This document shows, piece by piece, positions 57,562 through 64,000 of a stretch of 64,000 nt of DNA; within the stretch, counting starts at the first letter, position 1, and the number at the start of each line of letters is the position of its first letter. Both the position numbers and the translations under genes were made by a program. The notes under the pieces are model-generated. The model was not told the DNA's origin and searched no databases. It saw nothing but the letters and a program-made list of their open reading frames with translations. This DNA is from Anthoceros angustus (lineage: Eukaryota > Streptophyta > Anthocerotopsida > Anthocerotales > Anthocerotaceae), in the NCBI GenBank assembly GCA_010909165.1, contig MU008151.1, forward strand, positions 558,001-622,000. The letters run 5' to 3'.

Positions 57562-59160
57562 CTCCCCTTCGCTGCGAATGTGCTGTTCGTCAATCTGCTG
57601 GTCGTCAATCTACTGCTGATTATCTGGTGCCTTCATCAGCTCGTGAGTCACGTGATCACAACTGTGATTCAAGGGATCGGAAGTCTTAAGCGGCTGAAGT
57701 CCCCAAGCACAGATCTCGCAGAGCCAAAATTGGGAAGCAGTCATGGAGAACCATTCCTCATTCTACTGTACAGCAGACTTGCCAATGTGTCAGCATGAAG
57801 GAGCTCTGGATTCGCAGAAATCCAACTCGACCAGATGACGCTGAAGTGAGTAGCAGATGTGAAAATGCTGGTGAAAGCAGTCATTGTGGTCAGAAGGCAG
57901 CTCCCCCCTAAGTTGAACTCCTTAGGCCCTGAAGACTAGGCAGTTGTCCCAGACGGGACTCTAGCGAACCGTCCTAGATGATCTCTCACACGACCTCGAG
58001 ATTGCTGAGGCTCAGGAGAAGACATGGCAGAAATCCTGTTCAGAACCCACTCACGCGTAATGGAAGACAGGAAGAACAAGAAGAGTAGAAGTGTGGCACA
58101 CCTCGTCGCAGGTGACCTCTCTCCGACACGATCCATAAAGTATCGGACGAGCGACCAACGGGGCGTAACCCGACACCTGCAGTCTACGCAGCCTACGCTC
58201 CAAACTTTCATCACAGCTGAAGATATAGAGAAGAATCGCGCTGCAAACACGTACTACCATTTCAACACCGAGATATGTGAAGAATACCATAGATGTGCGT
58301 TCAACACCGAGTGAGATATGATCAATAAGTGAAGAATACCATAGATGTGTGCTGACGCATATTTAGGGTTTAGAGTTTTAGATAAAGTATTTATATATTG
58401 ATTATTAATAATAGATATTAATCGAGGGTCACATCTTTTCATTAGGGTCACACCCGTAAATGCATAGGTAGTCATGTGTAGGTAAATGTATCTATTCATC
58501 CTAGTTTTAAGTTGCTTTTACTTAGTGTTATATAGATATTCTTTTCTTGATGATTTAATGTGTAATTACTTAAATTATATGAAGTAATTGGTGTACATCG
58601 ACCTATAAAATTAACATTAAAGCCTACCACAGCCGTAGGAATGTGGTTGGTCTGCCCCTTTCTTGTGTGATGGCTTTTTTCAGGCAACGGATGTTCATGG
58701 CCCTGTAGACTAGGAGTTCTCCCCTATGGACAGTGCTGCAAAGTGGGTCTTCAACAATAGCCATTTTTCCTTCTCGTACGCCGCCATCTTCATGCTCCGC
58801 CTCTCACCACGTTCAGCCTTGCTCGGTTCATGATTCAAAACATTCGCACACCCTTGGTATGGTCGTCCCACAAGCATTTTGAGCAGCCCACTTTCAGCCA
58901 GCAGAAATGAGGGTTTGCAAACCCTCATGAAATGCAATTTAGTAACTATAATCTGCCTAACTATATAATAAGAAATTGTCACGATGCTATGATATGACAA
59001 TGACCAAATAAGCACTCACTAGCTAAACACGTAGTCATATACTCTAATCTCAGCTTCACTATATCATTTTCATGATTGCCGCTTGCGTGGCATGAAGATT
59101 TTTTCACAAGAAAGAGTCATTGAAATGTGGTTTAATGAAATTACGAATAAATTTAAAATC
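57562..59160. other. Repeat-derived spacer
   Basis: No gene is supported. The part next to the LTR may be internal sequence of the same element, but no gag or pol motif is legible. 58620-58690 is the inverted partner of the 54525-54595 repeat. The remainder is AT-rich. Confidence 0.35.
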
Positions 59161-59229
59161 AAAATTATTATATTAAAAATATAATACAAATAAAATATTC
59201 TTCTATAATAAAATTACTATCTTTTATAT

Positions 59230-59738
59230 ATAAGATAGGGAACAAAACCGAGAATGGTCTACACTCTTGTTCTGAATGTAACATTGAGTGTAGTAGATCT
59301 TTCACTTCGTGTGAGATGTTGGGCCATTCATCTAGGTCCAATTGACTTATCCATTCTCCTTTTTCGGTGTCAAACTCATATCCTATGTAAGGACAATTTA
59401 CGGTTAAAACTTCATACAAAATGACTCCCGTGCTCCAATTATTAGCTTTTGAAGTATAGCTTGTGTTTACGTCATCTTCCGAGTCCAATACCTCCGGAGC
59501 CATGTAACATGGGGTTCCTGCAGCTCCCCTGTACAATAATTCCATTTTGGAGACATGGAACAGACAAACCAAAGTCTGCTAGTATGACTTTGAGATGGCT
59601 AAGTAATAATAGATTAGCCGGTTTCAAATCACGATGCATAACATTATGCCACATGGCAAAAATTGATTCCCTTTCCTGTATATTTGTCATCCCTTTCATA
59701 GACTTTGGAAAAACCTTTGTCACCAATACATTTTCCAC
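59230..59738 (-). pseudogene. Protein kinase catalytic-domain pseudogene
   Basis: The minus strand encodes the C-terminal lobe of a Ser/Thr kinase. The catalytic loop HRDLKPANLLL and the Mg-binding DFG (VILADFGLSV) are in one frame. After a frameshift near 59530 come the activation-segment end GTPCYMAPEVL and the F-helix (KANNWSTGVILYEVLTV) in another. The F-helix aspartate (normally D-x-W-S) is replaced by Asn. There is no N-lobe, no glycine loop and no VAIK lysine, and the segment before HRD is shortened. Together these show a dead fragment. The style suggests the CDPK/SnRK-like group but this cannot be settled. Flanks are AT-rich. Confidence 0.8.
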
Positions 59739-59840
59739 AAATGTATCTTTCTTGAAACATTCTCACTTCAATTTTCATAGTGGACTGCATAATTTTAAAG
59801 ATAGATAAATAGGAGTATTTATTTCCGTTTATACAACAAT

Positions 59841-59932
59841 AGAAATAATAGAGTAATTAGATATTAGGATTAGAAATAATATAGTAATTAGATATTAGGA
59901 TTAGAAATAACATAGTAATTAGATATTAGAAT
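59841..59932. repeat. 31-bp tandem repeat, three copies
   Basis: Units start at 59841, 59872 and 59903 ('agaaataatatagtaattag'), differing at one or two positions. They sit at the left edge of the possible LTR/leader preceding the gag-like fragment. Confidence 0.8.
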
Positions 59933-60138
59933 AATCACGACATAGGATAAGGTGGCCATGAACGCGACTTGGACGCGGAGCAGAAACGTGGTTTACTAAC
60001 CTGGTAAATGTGAGTACCGACATAACACTAAAGCTAACAGCCACTTACCTAATACATGGTGCTCACAGAAGATATAAATTGGGAAGGAGGACCATAGAGA
60101 GGCAGTGTGTATTCAGAGAGTAAAGCTACCTATTTATC

Positions 60139-60618
60139 GGGTATCAGAGCCACCATACCGCGTGGGTATGAATGGCTAGGATCCACTGTAGCTTGCAGTG
60201 TCGCACTCATTAGAAAAGATAGCCCATGTGAAGTGTCACGAACTGCCTGACTACTCTGAAGATATGCTGTGTGAAAGTGTGCATATTGTCCTAGTATAGG
60301 ATACTACTAGTTGATGAGCTTAGGAAGGTGTTGTCCTAGCTGATCCGACTAGCCTGTGAGTACGTAGCTTACAAGATCGGAAAGGTTTGTGGAATTTTCA
60401 TGGTGATCAAGGCTGTGAACTGGCACGGCTTCATAATTTGCATCACTTCCGAAAGAAGGAAACGGCTGTGGTTCCTGACAGTGAAAGGGGTGTTAGAGGA
60501 ATGTCTAGCCAGAGAAGAAGTTGTGCCATGGACGGATGAACAGCTCCAAGCCTATGATTTCCTCTGCAAAGAGCTAGAATTCACATTGAATTTATGGCCG
60601 GACGAGCGCCAAGCCTGA
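60139..60618 (+). mobile_element. Copia 5' fragment: primer-binding-site-like motif and gag-like frame
   Basis: At 60139-60150 'gggtatcagagc' matches 11 of 12 bases of the initiator-Met-tRNA primer-binding site TGGTATCAGAGC used by plant Copia elements. Downstream, 60400-60618 encodes a gag-like segment (KAVNWHGFIICITSERRKRL, VVPWTDEQLQAYDFLCKELE) with the spacing of Copia gag (an N-x2-G/W-type start, W-x2-D-x3-A). The pol fragment at 61.0-61.8 kb is on the other strand, so this is not a simple intact element. An open frame at 60637-61023 of unknown nature follows. Confidence 0.55.
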
Positions 60619-61019
60619 GCGACACAAGCCAATCAGGTGCAAGACTTGGAAGCATGCTTTACGCCTCGAAGGCTGGGGAGCGACATGGGAGGGCCTTCTA
60701 GGCCTCCGCCAACAGCACCACCACAAATCACTGTTTCCTCTGTTGATAGGCTCTACGCCTATCCCTGTCCGGGTCCTAAAGCCGTCTATAGGGGTGGCAG
60801 GGAAGTCCCTAAACCTCCTTCTTCGTTTCCAGAGAGTGGCTTTGGCAGAGATACTAAAATTGTGATGTTAGGAACATGTGATGATCCTTGCTCACCTGAG
60901 TGGTATCGCTGCAGTCCCAACAGTGTAATTATGCAAAGGTTCAAGGTCATACTGGAGAGCGCAATAGTGGGTTGTTTCCTACTAGATCAGCAGAAAGGCT
61001 TGCCTACTATACATACGAC

Positions 61020-61860
61020 ATAACCGGACACAGATTTCCTGCGTAATCTGAGTCTAAGTAAACCTCAAGGTAAAGGGGAGTGCCATTCTGGTAAGCATAC
61101 TTGATTCCCCTATTTGGTGTTCCTTTGAGATAACGAAAAACTCGTTTCACGCAAGTCCAATGCTCTTATCCTGGATTTTCTAGGAGATAAAACCCTTGTT
61201 GAGAATGCCACTTCTGGTCTCGTCGTATTCGCTGCATATATTAGCTTGTCGACGCCCTATCTATAGGGAATAGTAGACATCTGATCTTTGTCTGTTTGCG
61301 TGACAGGTGACATACTCTTACTAAGTTTAAGGCCATTGGGAAGTGGAGTGGCAGTAGGCTTGGCGTCCTTGAGCCCAAGCTGCTCAGCACTCTCCAGAAG
61401 ATATCTCGGCTGAGACAAGGTTATAAATTTCTTCTCTTTGTTTCTTTGAATGTGAATTCCCAAGCAACTTTGAAGTGGCCCTAAATTTGACATCTCAAAT
61501 TTCTTTGCCAGCTGGTCTGTGATTTGCTTGATATAATCTTGGCTGTTACTTGACAGTATCAAGTCATCAACATAGACTGTGAGATAGCAAACTACATCAC
61601 CCTTGATGTATATATATGTAGAGGCGCTTCACGCCGCACAGTTTTGATCAGCTTACAAGCTAAGTGCTCTTTCCCTTTTGCTTCGTAGCCCGGAGGCTGT
61701 TGCATATAAATTTCAGTGTCAAGCTTCCCATGTAGGAAGGCTGTCTTAACATCAAACATTTGTAGTTCTAGTCCTTGTAGGCTGAGATGGCACATAGAGT
61801 GCGTAGGGTTGCAAACTTGATTATTGGTGCAAATGTTTCTACCCTACTAGAAAGGGGAGC
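61020..61860 (-). mobile_element. Copia pol remnant: reverse transcriptase to RNase H, with internal deletion
   Basis: The minus strand encodes RT blocks LQMFDVKTAFLHGKLDTEIY and QQPPGYEAKGKEHLACKL. Then comes an abrupt jump (the LYGLKQ-type stretch of ~45 residues is missing) to DVVCYLTVYVDDLILSSN, which contains the catalytic YVDD. MSNLGPLQSCLGIHIQR and KPTATPLPNGLKLS follow, and in further frames TTRPEVAF and LYLEVYLDSDYAGN at the start of RNase H. Several frameshifts. The order fits Ty1/Copia; the element is non-functional. Confidence 0.88.
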
Positions 61861-62270
61861 CTATGTTACAGTCGTTGTTGCAATTTTATGTTACACTTCT
61901 AACTTGCAACATCATTTGGAGGCTTGGTATTGAGTTTGTCATTTATTTCCCCAAGTGGGCCTACAATCTTAACACGAACCTGGCTCTCTCTCCTACCACT
62001 TCACCCTCTTAACTTCACCTCTCTCATTGCATTGTTTATAGATTCCCTCATGCAATTGCAACATGGTACTTAAGGACCCTCTCTCTCTTCTCCGAGTCCC
62101 ATCTTTATTACACCCCATTGGGAGTACAATTAGTTAATGTTTTTCCTAAACTCTTCTTTTGCGCTCTCTCTTAACAACTATTTGTTAATGGTTGCCAGAC
62201 ACGAATATCACACTTAAGGCATGCACCTTTAAAGGTGACCTAAACATAATATTATTTACCTATGTCTAAG
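61861..62270. other. Spacer
   Basis: No gene or motif that I can support; mixed AT-rich sequence. Confidence 0.4.
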
Positions 62271-62279
62271 TTAAGTGGG

Positions 62280-62450
62280 TCCGAGGCTCACTCTGTGTTC
62301 GGAGGCAAGGAGAAGGAGGGGGAGAGGAGCAGAAGGGGGAGAGGAGGGGGAAGAAGAGGAGGAGAGGAGGAAGGGGAGAGGCAAGGAGGAAAGGGGGGAG
62401 ATGGATCTGAGGTAGAGGAGGAGGAGGAGTAGGAGGAGGAGGAGGAGAGA
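62280..62450 (+). repeat. Purine (GGA/GAGG) tract
   Basis: About 170 bp of almost pure A/G on the plus strand ('ggagaggagcagaaggggga'). It is open in minus frames only as Pro/Leu/Ser low complexity. It merges into the 'aggaggaggaggag' run that recurs once per unit in the neighbouring satellite. Confidence 0.8.
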
Positions 62451-63870
62451 ATTTTTCAGCCCGCTGTGACATGATGTTGGTGAAGGGATGGTGGTGGGGC
62501 GCGGGATCACGTGTCTGACCGCAGCATCTTGAGCATTGCAAGGTCGGCCAGACTGTTCCAATACGTGATTTCCTCTCAAATTTTTCAGCATTGCTATGTA
62601 ACTAGCTAGTGCTTGATTTGATGTTAGAGAAGGCGATAGTAGCATGGCGAGGTGTCTCGTGTGCATGTACAAGCGCAAGTAGTTGCAAGGTCGCCAAGAC
62701 CCATTCCATCGTTATTTCTTATCTCAAATTTTGTGATGCGTAACTGACTATGATGTGAAGTTAGGGAAGGCGATGGAAGAATGGAGGGTTTCATGTACAT
62801 GTATAGTGCAAGGTGAGGCCAAGACCCATTCAATGCTTTGTGATTTTCTACCTCAAAATTTTATTTGATACGTGATCACCTTTGTGATGTGACATTAGAA
62901 GCGATGCTAGTAGGAGGAGGAGGAGGAGAATTTTTCAGCCCTGTGACATGATGTTGGTGAAGGGATGGTGGTGGGGCGGGATCACGTGTCTGACCCATAG
63001 CGAGATCTTGCGAGCATTGCAAGGTCGAGGCCAAGACACTGTTCCAATCTTGTGATTTCCTCTCAAATTTTTCATTTGTTGCGTAACTAGCTAGCGATTT
63101 GATGTTAGAAGGCGATAGTAGCATGGCGGTGTCTCGTGTGCATGTACAAGCGCAAGTAGTTGCAAGGTCGAGCCAAGACCCATTCCATCTTTGTTATTTC
63201 TTATCTCAAATTTTTGTGATGCGTAACGGACTATGATGTGAAGTTAGGAAGGCGATGGAAGAATGGAGGGTTTCATGTACATGTATAGGCTGCAAGGTGA
63301 GGCCAAGACCCATTCAATGCTTTGTGATTTTCTACCTCAAAATTTTATTTGATACGTGATCACCTTTGTGATGTGACATTAGAAGCGATGCTAGTAGGAG
63401 GAGGAGGAGGAGAATTTTTCAGCCCTGTGACATGATGTTGGTGAAGGGATGGTGGTGGGGCGGGATCACGTGTCTGACCCATAGCGAGATCTTGCGAGCA
63501 TTGCAAGGTCGAGGCCAAGACACTGTTCCAATCTTGTGATTTCCTCTCAAATTTTTCATTTGTTGCGTAACTAGCTAGCGATTTGATGTTAGAAGGCGAT
63601 AGTAGCATGGCGGTGTCTCGTGTGCATGTACAAGCGCAAGTAGTTGCAAGGTCGAGCCAAGACCCATTCCATCTTTGTTATTTCTTATCTCAAATTTTGT
63701 GATGCGTAACGGACTATGATGTGAAGTTAGGAAGGCGATGGAAGAATGGAGGGTTTCATGTACATGTATAGGCTGCAAGGTGAGGCCAAGACCCATTCAA
63801 TGCTTTGTGATTTTCTACCTCAAAATTTTATTTGATACGTGATCACCTTTGTGATGTGACATTAGAAGCG
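62427..63870. repeat. Satellite array: 484-bp higher-order unit of three diverged monomers
   Basis: Three tandem higher-order units (about 62427-62904, 62905-63388, 63389-63870). The second and third are nearly identical at an offset of exactly 484 bp; the first differs by many short indels. Each unit contains three related monomers, seen from the recurring phrase 'gcaaggt(c)gaggccaagac' followed by a 'ctcaaatttt'-type end. The phrase spacings repeat 142, 130 and 212 bp; the 212-bp monomer carries the GGA insertion. The array stops at 63870. Confidence 0.85.
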
Positions 63871-64000
63871 TAGGCGGTCTTGGGTGAATAGGGGTGACAA
63901 GGCCGTGAAGCGGTAGGAGGGATGTGTTTAGAGGGCCAAATCTAGGTCTTTAGCACAAAGAAGGCGAGTGTCTTGTCACCGGCCAAATGTGAGACATGTG
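63871..64000. other. Right-hand edge
   Basis: Non-repeat sequence after the satellite. Nothing recognised. Confidence 0.4.

Noticed and set aside
60637-61023. 128-codon frame after the gag-like fragment
   Set aside because: Pro-rich start and no known domain; its 3' end overlaps the minus-strand Copia RNase H remnant. Possibly element-derived but not supportable as a gene.
62266-62678. Pro/Leu/Ser-rich minus frames
   Set aside because: Translations of a GGA-type purine tract and satellite; low complexity only.

Overview
This is nuclear DNA of a seed-free land plant, most likely a fern. All host genes are plant-type and have spliceosomal introns with GT..AG ends. Three features point to the lineage. 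(1) A CENPJ/CPAP/SAS-4 gene, a centriole assembly factor kept only in plants with swimming sperm. (2) A large family of PPR-DYW proteins whose C-terminus reads GRP instead of DYW and whose E/DYW boundary carries KKPA, the DYW:KP-like form associated with U-to-C organelle RNA editing in hornworts, lycophytes and ferns. (3) AT-rich, repeat-laden spacers with decayed Copia elements. A hornwort or lycophyte is not excluded. Layout of the left part (0-28.4 kb), a gene-rich stretch: last exon of an unrecognised gene (+, 83-321); PCNA (-, 4 exons); a small secreted DUF26/Gnk2-like protein (-); CENPJ/SAS-4 (+, at least 10 exons); the complex I subunit NDUFA9 (-, 13 exons, including 25-nt and 24-nt microexons); a 937-residue P-class PPR protein (+, one exon); an organellar type I methionine aminopeptidase (+, 10 exons); and TRAP-beta/SSR2 (-, 5 exons). 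Most neighbours are convergent or divergent pairs. Middle part (28.8-53.1 kb): Copia fragments, then a roughly 21-kb cluster of one gene family on the minus strand. Four long copies (near 32.0-34.65, 38.7-41.6, 46.1-48.4 and 50.1-53.1 kb) alternate with mini-copies that have lost the repeat array, plus duplicated 5' ends. Long copies consist of an N-terminal PDF motif like that of organellar single-stranded DNA-binding (OSB) proteins, a run of near-identical 102-codon PLS triplets, and a DYW:KP-like deaminase ending GRP. Every copy has at least one frameshift. Right part (53.1-64 kb): a 24-bp minisatellite next to a secreted GNA-type mannose-binding lectin gene, an LTR-like segment with polypurine tract, a protein kinase pseudogene, Copia gag-like and pol remnants in opposite orientations, and a three-monomer higher-order satellite (484-bp period). 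The most interesting system is the PDF-PPR-DYW:KP fusion family, a nucleic-acid-binding module of organelle DNA maintenance joined to a presumed RNA-editing factor and amplified in tandem. The host genes are otherwise housekeeping: replication (PCNA), centriole (CENPJ), respiration (NDUFA9), organelle RNA (PPRs), organelle protein maturation (MetAP) and ER translocation (TRAP-beta).
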